A stretch of 64,000 nucleotides of DNA from the NCBI GenBank assembly GCA_947628695.1, contig CANRAV010000004.1, positions 1 through 64,000 on the forward strand, given 5' to 3'. The stretch is from an uncultured Clostridia bacterium (GTDB taxonomy: Bacteria; Bacillota; Clostridia; Oscillospirales; CAG-382). The position numbers were made by a program, and so were the translations under genes. How positions within the stretch are numbered: position 1 is the stretch's first letter; the number at the start of each line of letters is the position of its first letter. Below the pieces are notes generated by a model, which was not told where the DNA came from, ran no database searches, and saw only the letters and a program-made list of their open reading frames with translations. Positions 7,806 to 17,590 of this stretch are shown here, piece after piece.

Positions 7806-10800
7806 ATGAGGATGTTACATAATTCTAAGCACTGCAGGCTTGCAAGGAAAGGCGCTGGTGCGGTCGGGCATCACTGCCGCAGGGTTCTTTCTCTGCTTTT
7901 ATGCGTGTGCATGCTTGTGCCCATGATATGCAATTTTGACGGAATGACGCTGTCATCCTCGGCGGAGTATACAAACTATGCCCTTAACCGCATTGCAGAC
8001 GCAGGAACCATGAATTCTTACGTCGGCAAGCTGCTTTCCGAAGACTGGGGCAGTCGCTATGCCGGCCGTGTTTGGACGGACAAAAGCGTCTTTGCCTACG
8101 GCAGCGATATTGCCCTTACAAACAATTATGACGGTTATGAAGGCAAGGTCAGCTTCAATTCCGACTTTGGCACGGTGTTCTCCGCGCTGACCAGCTCGCA
8201 GGTTGTCAACGAGTATCCTCCTGCACCCATAGACCTGGTAATTGCGCTTGATATGTCTGCGTCCATGGCGCAGGATACCCGCTTCCCCATAAATGATGAC
8301 AACTATAAGAATAATTCCGCGAAAGAGCGCAGCATGGCAGATCGCATCAAAAACTCTCGTATTCAGCAAACGCTTGACGCGGTGAACTCAACCATTGACT
8401 CGCTGATGAAGCAGAATAAGGAAAACCGCGTTTCGGTTGTCGTTTACGGCGCGGGCGCGGCGGTGCTTATGCCGCTTGCACACTATGCGCGTGTGGGTGA
8501 CGCTCCGTATCTGACCGTCAGCGGCATGGAAACTCTGTATGATTTGGACGATTTGAAAATTGATGATGCGGAAGGCTGGGTGTGGGTTAATAACCGCGAC
8601 GCCTGCTATACAATCAAAGCCGACGCAATGTATTCGAATTTTGACAATCCGACCTTCGCCGAACGCCTGACCCACACAGTCAGCAACAATGTCGACAACC
8701 GCAACCCCAGAAATCCGGCGAAAGACCACATCGACTATACGGAAGTTGTAAAAGCAAACCCCGGCTATCCCGATCAGTCGGATGCGAATCACCATGAGTT
8801 TTCCAAAGATGAAAAGCAGCTTACAGCTGACGAATATGTAGGCTATTTTACAAACACGCAGGGCGGCGTCTACCTCGCCTATGCGCAGCTGGCGCAGTCC
8901 AAGGAAACCACATTTACCGCGAAGATTTCCACCGGTGAAGACGTTACCGTTGCCCGCATTCCCGCTGCAATTATTATGACCGACGGCGGCGCAAACTTTG
9001 CCTTCAACGAGATGGACGAGTGGAATAAATTCTACGGTGTCCACAGCTCGGCTTATGATAATGGCTTTCGTCACGATAATTCAGCAACGGATCATACCAA
9101 CCCGTCTTTAGGCTGGACAATGGACAGCACCGACTTCTCCCATCGTTTGGGAGAAAATGTGGGTGACGAGTGGTATAATGTCTATCTGCCCGGGCAGTTT
9201 GACGATGAATGTAAAATAACCTCTCTCTATAATATTGGAGTTGTAGATGGAACGGGAAAGTTAAATACCATGCCGTATTGGGATAACGCGGGTATTTTTT
9301 ACAGCAACGACAATGATCCGTTTGCTACCGGCGGCACGATCTTACAGCTTATCATGACGGCCGCTTATATGAAGTCTGTCGTCCAAACCCACTATACAAC
9401 CGGTTGGGACGATGGTCACGTCACCAAGGACAGCCGTTCTGATCTTTTGACCTTTACCATGAGTGTCGATTCCAAAAACGTTCCTCAGTGGGGCAGGCTG
9501 CGCCTATATCCGTCGCTTGACCCGGCGAATTACCTGTTCAGCAGCGATCGTTGGAGTAATGATGAGTTTAGCGGCGAACTTGAATCCGGTACGTATACTC
9601 CCGGTTTTGAGCGTGCCTTAAGAGCATGGGAAGATTGGAAAAGCACCGGTCAAACGTCAATCGTGATGGCGGCAAGCGGCTCGGTGGCAAATATGCTCTC
9701 CTTTGAAGAAGGCTATAAGGACGAGCGGTTCAACGTGCCCGTGTCAAATGCGGACGTTATAAGCAACATCGTATACACAAACGGCTTTTTCGACATTGCT
9801 TCGGGCGAGTTGGTAACAAAGTTTCAGCAGATACTTTCTGAAATCACCGGCAACGTATTCGTTCCCGTCTCGGGCGACAACGACGCAGGCGTTGGCGACT
9901 CCGTCACTTATCAGGACCCCCTGGGTGAGTATATGGAGCTTAAGCACGGCGTCATCACGGTTGACGGCGCTGTGACCGGTTCGAACGAAAATTCCTTCGA
10001 CATGTCCATGCTCTTCTTCGGGGAGATGCACGGGCTTGTTCGTGCAGGCGTTTACGACTATCAGTGGAATAACGCCTATATGCGTAATAATAAGAGCAAG
10101 CCGGGTTATCCCGAAGACGCCGGGAGAAATCCCGATAGTGACCCTCTTAGGATCGGCTGGTATAAAGGCGATGCGGAAACCGCTGTATACAGCTATGAAA
10201 GTAACGGTCTTCCCAAAGGCTGCACGTCTGCGAAGCAGGCGTGGGCAGAGGGCTGGGTTCTGCGGTTCAACTACAAAACCCTGGCGGAGTTTGTGCCCGT
10301 TTCCGGCATCACGGACGAAATGCTGCCGACCGAGGTGCCGGAGCAGATCCGGAACACAGTTTACACCTGCTACCGCTTTGCGGATTCGCAGGCAGAGCGC
10401 AACAGACTGCGCCGCAACCCCGTTTACGGCGACGGAGTGCCGCAGGATCTCGTCGACGAGTGGGACGCTTATTACGCTGAACACGGCTCCTATCCCGTAG
10501 GCATGGACCGTTATAAAGGCTACCCCGGCGTTTTCAGGCTGTCGGATATAAGGGTTTGGGCGGAGCATACCGGCGACTTTATCGACCAGACGGGCGCAAT
10601 CACGCCGGAGGACGAAAGCGGTTACGACGATTCGCTTTATATCAACATACCCGTTGCGGCGGTGCCGACACAGCTTGCCGAGATTACCCTCGGCGCAGAC
10701 GGCCCCATCGCCTACAAGGACAATTTGGGTAACAAAAAGCAGTCAACCCCGATCAGGCTGTTCTACGCCGTCGGGCTGACTGAGGATCTCATACTGCGCG

Positions 10801-13800
10801 ACTCGGGCGGGAGGCAGACCGGCGTTGACGTTGCGAAAATTTCGGGCGAATACATTGCCTCTCACAGCGACCCGGAAACCGGCAACATCTCCTTTATTTC
10901 CAACTGGTACTCCAACACCGTTTACCGCGGATACACCAGCGACGAGAGCAGCTACGGCTACAGCACCCGCGGCGACGCTGCGGTCAGCTTTTCGCCCGAC
11001 GTTAAGAACCGCTATTACCTCTTCCAGAAGGCGCTGCCTTTGATCGCCCACGCATACCGTGTTACGGACGCAAGCGGCAATGTCGCACCGGTGGATCGCG
11101 CAGACGGCCAATCCTTTGAAAAGGACGGCTCCGGCAACAGCAGGACCACGTGGGAGACGGTAGACGGCACGCCGCAGTCTGCGGCTGACTGGGTCGGCGG
11201 TGAGTTCATCGGTACGTATGAAGATGAAGCCGCCTTCAAAGCCGCGCTGGGCAGCAAACAGCAGCTTGTTGCAGGCAGCAGCATTCAGTATATCAAGGAC
11301 GACAAGGGGTATTACTACCCACTGCCTGCCGACATTACCGACGCAATCATAACCTATACAAAAGACCAGCTTTCAAACGTTGATTCCGACGAAAGCGGCA
11401 AGTATAAGGAAGGCTCCAACTCCTTCTCGTCCGACGACTATTTCTTCCTCTGCATTGAATATTATCTGCCGACGGAAGGCGTTGGCAAGGACATTGAAGG
11501 CAACGATGCCGCCGGCACCCGCGCCGTGCGCAAAATTAACCGCATGATCGCCCGCAAGGGCTCTGCATTCGGCTCCGGGCTGCATTCGAAAAATATCAAC
11601 AACGGCGATATGCTTTGCTGGTCGGATATCAACGGCAACTGCAATCTTGAAATAGAGTACAATTCCCGCACCGACACGGGCGACAATACCCGCGGCCGTC
11701 CCACGCTTGAAAAGCTGACGCTTACGGGTGATGACCTGCGTGCGTATCTGAAAAAATGCGGTCTTAGCGAAACATTGGGAGTGACCGTTACTGACGCGGC
11801 CACAGGGGCGGAAAGCTTTAAAAGCTACCTCGACCTTGACTGCGAATACTGGGAGAACGTCGTGCAGGCAGACCGGCACATGGCTGCGCTGATTGCCGAG
11901 CTTAAGGAAACGCCGGAAGTCGAAAGGCAGGAAAAATTCGACGAGATGTTCGACTGGTCGGTTTCGGCAAAAACAGGCGGCATACGCGTGGGCGACATGT
12001 ACAACAACGTTCAGCCCAAGGGCGGAAGTACTGCTATCGAGGAGGGCAGCACGGAGTTCTACGCAGGCAACAAAACCCACACCGCAAACAACTTTTACGT
12101 TCCGACCCTGTCTGAAACCTCAACTGCCGGCGAAGGTATGGTTATCAACAACTTCCTCGGCAACAACGGGCGTATGGAGATAGCAAACGACAACCTGATT
12201 GTGACCAAGACGCTTACTGCGCCCGACGGTTACAAGCTGACTGCAGCACAGGACGACGAGCTTTTCAACTATCAGGTGTATGTTCAGGGCTGGTCGGGAG
12301 AGCGCTTTGCACAGCGGCTTAAGTGGAACCCCTTCTCCCGTACCTGGCAGAGGCGTGTTGAAACGCTTGACATACTTACCGACAACTCGTCGCTGCTTGT
12401 CGACACCTCCGGCAAACGCGCGCTGTTCTGCCGCGCGGACGGCGGAGAGCCCACGCAGATTGTAGAGGAGTTTGTCGACGGCGTTGCAAATTATTACTAC
12501 GCTGACGAGAACGGTCAGTCCACCGGAGAGCCGTGCAACCATTCTACGGATGACTTTTTCTACCTGTATCTGCCCGGGGATGCGAGCGAGCTGGTTTATC
12601 ATCTGTTCGCCTCTACCTATGACGGCGGTACTACGGAGCTTGACGGCGTCGGCACCACCGCATATTACCCGCCGGAGTATGCCGGTCAGCTCCCCGAGGG
12701 CGATAACAGTGCGCAAAAGTTTGAAGAGGCCACCAAAGAACGCCCCGCCGGCAGCCGTGAGTATTGGTCTGCACAGGCAGAGCTTATCCCGTATAACGAG
12801 GTTCATGCAGCCGAAAGCTCTACGGATGACGCAGGCAGCGGTATTGCCGTTATGGCTTTAGAGGCGGAAAACGGCGGAGCCCGCTGGGATCACGACTTTA
12901 ACCACGGCGAAACAGCTATGCATCAAAAACTGGACAAGTTTGTGCTTGCTACGGTTATCCCGGACAGCGAAGGCGTAGAGTCTACGGTTTATTCGCCGTT
13001 CAGCAGCCGTACCCAGTATATGACAGCGGCGCTTTATTTCGGCTATAAGGCAGAGCTGACAGAGCACCTTGCTTCCGAGAACGAGACCTTCACGGCCTGC
13101 AGCCATTTGGACACGTATAAGCTTGATGCGACCGGGCTTTACGATCAAAGTATACCAACGGAAGAACGCTCCGACCTGTTCAATGCCGAAAGACGCAGCG
13201 ACACGCCAGCAAAGTTGGCTGCAAACACGGCCATGTTTACGCTTAAAAACGGCGAAGGCCTTCTGCTTACGGGACTTGGCAACGACGTTACATATCGCTT
13301 TACGGAGGATTTGACAAAAGCACAGCTTGCCCAGGGGCATAACCTGAAAGACGTCAACCACATAGAGCAGCCGGATTCCGACCCTCTGCCTGACAGAAGC
13401 CTTAATGACGAAACCGGCATATACTCCGTCTTCGGAAACACCGATTACTTTACAGAGCAGACCCACTACACCAACACCGTCGACCCGGAGCTGTTTGTGT
13501 TGACTAAAAAAGTGGTTGATGATGACAATAAGCAGGTCGACTCTTCTACGAGGGAGTTTACCTTCACCGTCACCTTTACACCAACGGACAGTGTCGCCAT
13601 GGTCGACGTGGACGACACACTCCACTACTGGAAGGGCAGCAAGGACACCTGGCAGAGCACCGAGGAATGGACGGACGGCAAAGGAAACACCTACAAAATG
13701 CCAAAGGAAGCGCCGAGGCTTGACGGGTACGAGCAATATCTTACAGACAAGACCTACCGTCTGAAAGACATAACCCCGGATGAAGGCAAGGACGGACACA

Positions 13801-14624
13801 CCTACACCGTCAAGCTCAAGGCAAACGAAGCTGTCGTTTTCTACGGCCTTATTGCGGGTACGCAGTTCACCGTCACCGAAGAGAAGGACGAGACGTACCC
13901 CGTTGTGAAGGACGAAGGCGAGGGTGTGTCCAACGACGGCTACACCAAATCCGGCACTATCCTTAGGGTAAGCGAAGACCCCAGAACCATGGACCCGAGG
14001 CAAACGCCGAACCGTGCAGACTTTACAGACCTTATGCAAAGCGGCTTACTGACGGTAGAGAAGTACATCCACGACGCCGACCGTTGGAGCGTGGAGGAAA
14101 AGTTTGAATTCACCGTAACTCTTACCGCCGAAAAGGATCAGGCAATAAGCGCTTCCTTCCTTACGGTGACAAAATTCACTAAGACCGAAGACGGGGAAGA
14201 GACAAGCGAAACGCTTACCGTGTACTGGAAAGAAACCGAAGACGGCGGCAAGGTGACCGCACTGACTGCTGTTTTCGAGCTGATGCAGGGACAGCGTATA
14301 GTCATAGACGGCATCCCCTACGGTACGGAATACACGGTTGCGGAGACAAACACCGGCTCTTACAACCTTGAACACGTTGCGGACAATTCGGAAGACAAAC
14401 CCGGCGATGACGGAAACTACCTCATAATGAACCGCAATGAAAACAGCGTAAGCGGTACCGTCACAAAGGAGCAAAGCGACGTATTCCTGCTCTTCGACAA
14501 CGCAAAGCCGATAGAAATGCCGTTTACCGGCGGCTTCGGGCTTGAAGCGTTCTACGCGGTAGGCGCTGTTCTCCTGCTTGCTTCCGGCGCAGTTTGCCTG
14601 TGCAGGAAGCGCGATAACGCGTAA
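7806..14624 (+). CDS. Giant LPXTG-type surface protein: signal peptide, vWA domain, Cna-B-like domains, MPFTG sorting signal
   Basis: AAGGAGG at 7792-7798; RRVLSLLLCVCMLVPMI signal; MIDAS-like IDLVIALDMSASM and MTDGG; C-terminal Cna-B-like repeats (LTVEKYIHDADRWSVEEKFEFTVTLTAEKD...GIPYGTEYTVAE); IEMPFTGGFGLEAFYAVGAVLLLASGAVCLCRKRDNA. Confidence 0.92.
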   Translation: MRMLHNSKHCRLARKGAGAVGHHCRRVLSLLLCVCMLVPMICNFDGMTLSSSAEYTNYALNRIADAGTMNSYVGKLLSEDWGSRYAGRVWTDKSVFAYGSDIALTNNYDGYEGKVSFNSDFGTVFSALTSSQVVNEYPPAPIDLVIALDMSASMAQDTRFPINDDNYKNNSAKERSMADRIKNSRIQQTLDAVNSTIDSLMKQNKENRVSVVVYGAGAAVLMPLAHYARVGDAPYLTVSGMETLYDLDDLKIDDAEGWVWVNNRDACYTIKADAMYSNFDNPTFAERLTHTVSNNVDNRNPRNPAKDHIDYTEVVKANPGYPDQSDANHHEFSKDEKQLTADEYVGYFTNTQGGVYLAYAQLAQSKETTFTAKISTGEDVTVARIPAAIIMTDGGANFAFNEMDEWNKFYGVHSSAYDNGFRHDNSATDHTNPSLGWTMDSTDFSHRLGENVGDEWYNVYLPGQFDDECKITSLYNIGVVDGTGKLNTMPYWDNAGIFYSNDNDPFATGGTILQLIMTAAYMKSVVQTHYTTGWDDGHVTKDSRSDLLTFTMSVDSKNVPQWGRLRLYPSLDPANYLFSSDRWSNDEFSGELESGTYTPGFERALRAWEDWKSTGQTSIVMAASGSVANMLSFEEGYKDERFNVPVSNADVISNIVYTNGFFDIASGELVTKFQQILSEITGNVFVPVSGDNDAGVGDSVTYQDPLGEYMELKHGVITVDGAVTGSNENSFDMSMLFFGEMHGLVRAGVYDYQWNNAYMRNNKSKPGYPEDAGRNPDSDPLRIGWYKGDAETAVYSYESNGLPKGCTSAKQAWAEGWVLRFNYKTLAEFVPVSGITDEMLPTEVPEQIRNTVYTCYRFADSQAERNRLRRNPVYGDGVPQDLVDEWDAYYAEHGSYPVGMDRYKGYPGVFRLSDIRVWAEHTGDFIDQTGAITPEDESGYDDSLYINIPVAAVPTQLAEITLGADGPIAYKDNLGNKKQSTPIRLFYAVGLTEDLILRDSGGRQTGVDVAKISGEYIASHSDPETGNISFISNWYSNTVYRGYTSDESSYGYSTRGDAAVSFSPDVKNRYYLFQKALPLIAHAYRVTDASGNVAPVDRADGQSFEKDGSGNSRTTWETVDGTPQSAADWVGGEFIGTYEDEAAFKAALGSKQQLVAGSSIQYIKDDKGYYYPLPADITDAIITYTKDQLSNVDSDESGKYKEGSNSFSSDDYFFLCIEYYLPTEGVGKDIEGNDAAGTRAVRKINRMIARKGSAFGSGLHSKNINNGDMLCWSDINGNCNLEIEYNSRTDTGDNTRGRPTLEKLTLTGDDLRAYLKKCGLSETLGVTVTDAATGAESFKSYLDLDCEYWENVVQADRHMAALIAELKETPEVERQEKFDEMFDWSVSAKTGGIRVGDMYNNVQPKGGSTAIEEGSTEFYAGNKTHTANNFYVPTLSETSTAGEGMVINNFLGNNGRMEIANDNLIVTKTLTAPDGYKLTAAQDDELFNYQVYVQGWSGERFAQRLKWNPFSRTWQRRVETLDILTDNSSLLVDTSGKRALFCRADGGEPTQIVEEFVDGVANYYYADENGQSTGEPCNHSTDDFFYLYLPGDASELVYHLFASTYDGGTTELDGVGTTAYYPPEYAGQLPEGDNSAQKFEEATKERPAGSREYWSAQAELIPYNEVHAAESSTDDAGSGIAVMALEAENGGARWDHDFNHGETAMHQKLDKFVLATVIPDSEGVESTVYSPFSSRTQYMTAALYFGYKAELTEHLASENETFTACSHLDTYKLDATGLYDQSIPTEERSDLFNAERRSDTPAKLAANTAMFTLKNGEGLLLTGLGNDVTYRFTEDLTKAQLAQGHNLKDVNHIEQPDSDPLPDRSLNDETGIYSVFGNTDYFTEQTHYTNTVDPELFVLTKKVVDDDNKQVDSSTREFTFTVTFTPTDSVAMVDVDDTLHYWKGSKDTWQSTEEWTDGKGNTYKMPKEAPRLDGYEQYLTDKTYRLKDITPDEGKDGHTYTVKLKANEAVVFYGLIAGTQFTVTEEKDETYPVVKDEGEGVSNDGYTKSGTILRVSEDPRTMDPRQTPNRADFTDLMQSGLLTVEKYIHDADRWSVEEKFEFTVTLTAEKDQAISASFLTVTKFTKTEDGEETSETLTVYWKETEDGGKVTALTAVFELMQGQRIVIDGIPYGTEYTVAETNTGSYNLEHVADNSEDKPGDDGNYLIMNRNENSVSGTVTKEQSDVFLLFDNAKPIEMPFTGGFGLEAFYAVGAVLLLASGAVCLCRKRDNA

Positions 14625-14634
14625 CACAGCCGTT

Positions 14635-15792
14635 ATGAGCGAAGTATACAGGAAAAAGGATTTGGTCGGCAAGCGCTTCGGCATGCTGACCGTTGCGGAA
14701 GATTCCGGCAAAAGGCAGGGGCACAGCATACTTTGGCGCTGCAAATGCGACTGCGGAGGCGAGGTTCTCGCCATCCGCTCGCACCTGCAAAGCGGCATTG
14801 TGGCCGACTGCGGCTGTTCGGCAAAACCGCGGGGACAGCAGGTGACCGACCTTATCGGTCAAAGGTTCGGAAAGCTTACCGTGACAGGCGATTCGGGCGA
14901 ACGTAAAAACGGGTGCATTTTGTGGACTTGCAAGTGTGACTGCGGAGGAGAAATCCGGCTTAAACGCGTAGACCTTACAAGCGGAAACGCTAAAAGCTGC
15001 GGCTGTGTTCCGAAGCAGTATGCCTCTAAGCTTAAGCCGGAGGATTTGACCGGGAGGCAGTTCGGGGATCTTACCGTCCTTCGCCCTGCCGAAAAGAACA
15101 AACAAAACCGCATCTGTTGGGTCTGCCTGTGCAGCTGCGGGAAAGAATGCACCGTCCCTGCTTTGCAGCTGAAAAGCGGGCGTGCCCGCAGCTGCGGGTG
15201 CAAACGGCACGCAAGCCCACTTAATAAAAAGGACATCACGGGCAAACGGTTCGGTCGTCTTATCGCACTGCACCCGGCAGAGAAAGACGGCACGTCCCGA
15301 AGGACCTTTTGGCACTGTCGGTGCGACTGCGGCAAGGAGCTTGACGTTGACACAATGAGCCTTGTGCACGGACGCACGCAAAGCTGCGGATGCCTAAGCA
15401 GAGAGCAAAGCGCAAAAATGCACGACCACATGCATTATCAGGACAACACATGCATCGAAACACTTAAGCGTATTCATGACGGCAGTCAGAAAAACGCAAA
15501 CGGCTTCCGCGGGCTGTTTCTTACCAAAAGCGGGAAATACCGCGCAAGCATCACCTTTCAGGGCGTCCACTACAATCTTGGGCATTATTCCGACATTGGG
15601 GACGCCATAAAGGCAAGGCTGGACGCAGAGGCCGTGATGCACGACGGATACATAAGCGCATACGACAGCTACTTAAAGCACGCGGAGGACGACCCGACAT
15701 GGGCTGAAAACAACCCGTTTTACTACAAGGTATATCGCACGGGCTCCGATTTTCAAGCTGTCACCAACGGCGACGGGGAAACAGCTGTGTAA
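14635..15792 (+). CDS. Four-repeat zinc-ribbon-like (CxCDCG...SCGC) protein with C-terminal AP2-like domain
   Basis: ATG at 14635. Four ~63-aa units starting at nt 14659, 14848, 15043 and 15232: D(L/I)xGxRFGxLTV...WxCxCDCG...SG...SCGC. C-terminal GFRGLFLTKSGKYRASITFQGVHYNLGHYSDIGDAIKARLDAEAVMHDGYI is AP2-like. Confidence 0.8.
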   Translation: MSEVYRKKDLVGKRFGMLTVAEDSGKRQGHSILWRCKCDCGGEVLAIRSHLQSGIVADCGCSAKPRGQQVTDLIGQRFGKLTVTGDSGERKNGCILWTCKCDCGGEIRLKRVDLTSGNAKSCGCVPKQYASKLKPEDLTGRQFGDLTVLRPAEKNKQNRICWVCLCSCGKECTVPALQLKSGRARSCGCKRHASPLNKKDITGKRFGRLIALHPAEKDGTSRRTFWHCRCDCGKELDVDTMSLVHGRTQSCGCLSREQSAKMHDHMHYQDNTCIETLKRIHDGSQKNANGFRGLFLTKSGKYRASITFQGVHYNLGHYSDIGDAIKARLDAEAVMHDGYISAYDSYLKHAEDDPTWAENNPFYYKVYRTGSDFQAVTNGDGETAV

Positions 15793-15803
15793 ATCATAAC
15801 GAA

Positions 15804-15845
15804 ACCGCAGACACACCGAACGGTGACTGTCTGCGGTCTTTTTTG
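15804..15845 (+). terminator. Rho-independent terminator
   Basis: ACCGCAGACA / TGTCTGCGGT perfect 10-bp stem, then CTTTTTTT. Confidence 0.85.
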
Positions 15846-15933
15846 TCGGTTCGGCTGCAGCAGCATCTTGAATATTGCTTTTCGGTGTGCTATAATCAAA
15901 TAAACGCAAGGCAAAAAAGGGAGGCGAGCTTTA

Positions 15934-16788
15934 ATGGACATAATCGACACATATTCTTCCGCACTAACCTCTTACGGCGACAACGGCTTTTCCTTTGAAA
16001 GGTGGGAAAAGTACATCGGCTCTGCACTCCCGGGACTTATGCCTATCCTCGTTTCGGATGTAAAGGAAGTTCTTCAAACGGGTGGATTTTCAAAGGAAGA
16101 TTATTTATCCGTTTTGAATCTTGTTCCTAAAAGAAGCAGCCTTATTGAAACCGCACACCGCTCGTTCCTGCAGGTGACGAAGAACATGGAAAGCGTTATA
16201 TACGAGCGCTTCGGCAAAAGCCTTGACGTTTCCGTCGTCTTTTATCTCGGCCTTTGCAACGGCGCCGGCTGGGTAACGGAATATCGGGGCAGAACGGCCA
16301 TACTGCTCGGCATGGAGAAAATAGCGGAGCTTAACTGGTGCAGTGTCGACGACATGCGCGGCCTTGTGTGCCACGAGCTTGGGCATGTATATCAAAAACA
16401 GTACGGGACATTGAAGCGCGAATTTGACAGAGACGAAGACACCTTGCTTTGGCAGCTCTTCACGGAGGGCGTGGCAATGTGCTTCGAGCAAATTGTAGTG
16501 GGCGATCCCGACTACTTCCATCAGGAAAAAGACGGCTGGAAGCAGTGGTGCGACGAACACTGCAGGCGGATAAAGCGCGATTTTGCTGAAGACTTAAAAA
16601 CCTTGCCGATTGCAAAGCAGCGCTACTTCGGCGACTGGGTAAGCTACAACGGACGCGGCGACGTCGGCTATTATCTCGGCAGCCGCTTTGTGCGTTACAT
16701 CATGACAATATACGGCTTTGACGAGATTATTTCCTTCGAAATTGGGCAGGTTAAGGCGATGTTTAACCATTTTACGGAGGATATATGA
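15934..16788 (+). CDS. Putative Zn-dependent protease-like protein (HExxH)
   Basis: GLVCHELGHVYQKQYG with downstream LFTEGVAMCFEQ, a gluzincin-like arrangement. Confidence 0.65.
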   Translation: MDIIDTYSSALTSYGDNGFSFERWEKYIGSALPGLMPILVSDVKEVLQTGGFSKEDYLSVLNLVPKRSSLIETAHRSFLQVTKNMESVIYERFGKSLDVSVVFYLGLCNGAGWVTEYRGRTAILLGMEKIAELNWCSVDDMRGLVCHELGHVYQKQYGTLKREFDRDEDTLLWQLFTEGVAMCFEQIVVGDPDYFHQEKDGWKQWCDEHCRRIKRDFAEDLKTLPIAKQRYFGDWVSYNGRGDVGYYLGSRFVRYIMTIYGFDEIISFEIGQVKAMFNHFTEDI

Positions 16789-17576
16789 GCTTCACAAATG
16801 AGGGCATTTTGCAAATTGCGCTTAAGCAGTCGGCAGCAGACGCCAACTGTAATCCCGAGGATTTTCTGCGCACGGAAAACGTCATTGTCGAATCTGCGAA
16901 AAACGCACACGCGAGGAAGTACTTGACTCTGCCTTTTGACTGCAGCCTTATCTCCTACGGGGCGAATATCGTAGCTTCCGTAAACGAAAAATACCGCGCT
17001 GTCGTGGCCGATTACATGGGCCGTTTCCCGGCGTACCACTGTTTTGAAACCCCGAACCTGCATGTCTTAAACGACGCACTTCAAAAGGAGGGACTGCGCA
17101 TATGCTTCATGGCGGAATATTTCCTGCCCGACCTTCGCGTGCTGAAGCCTCTTCCATGTCCCTGCAAATTGAAGCTGCTGCATAAGGAGGACTTTTCGGC
17201 ACTGTACACGCCGCAATGGAGCAACGCACTTTGCGAAAAGCGCAAAGAACTGGACGTTTTGGGCGTCGGAGCCTACGACGGAGACGCGCTTGTCGGCCTT
17301 GCGGCCTGCTCTGCAGATTGCGACGGTATGTGGCAGATAGGAATTGACGTGCTGCCCGAATACCGCAAACGGGGTATAGCCTCGGCGCTGACAAGCCGTT
17401 TGGCGCTTGAGATATTGGAATGCGGAAAGGTGCCGTTTTACTGCGCTGCATGGTCGAACATCAAATCCGTGCGGAACGCCATAAAAAGCGGCTTTCGCCC
17501 GGCCTGGGTTGAAATGACCGCGAAGCCCGCAGCATTTGTTGCGGATATGAACGGACAGCTGCCGATTTACAATTGA
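16785..17576 (+). CDS. GNAT family N-acetyltransferase
   Basis: IGIDVLPEYRKRGIASALTSRLALEIL acetyl-CoA binding motif in the C-terminal half; 4-nt overlap with the upstream gene. Confidence 0.8.
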   Translation: MSFTNEGILQIALKQSAADANCNPEDFLRTENVIVESAKNAHARKYLTLPFDCSLISYGANIVASVNEKYRAVVADYMGRFPAYHCFETPNLHVLNDALQKEGLRICFMAEYFLPDLRVLKPLPCPCKLKLLHKEDFSALYTPQWSNALCEKRKELDVLGVGAYDGDALVGLAACSADCDGMWQIGIDVLPEYRKRGIASALTSRLALEILECGKVPFYCAAWSNIKSVRNAIKSGFRPAWVEMTAKPAAFVADMNGQLPIYN

Positions 17577-17590
17577 ACGGAGGGACTTGT

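Noticed and set aside
7953-14798. Many long antisense ORFs opposite the giant adhesin 1 gene (for example 12858-14039 minus)
   Set aside because: Shadow ORFs from codon bias of the plus-strand gene; low-complexity, no recognisable domains, no SD.
14635-15792. Prophage or integron remnant around the AP2/zinc-ribbon gene
   Set aside because: Only this single gene is phage-like; flanking genes are ordinary chromosomal families.
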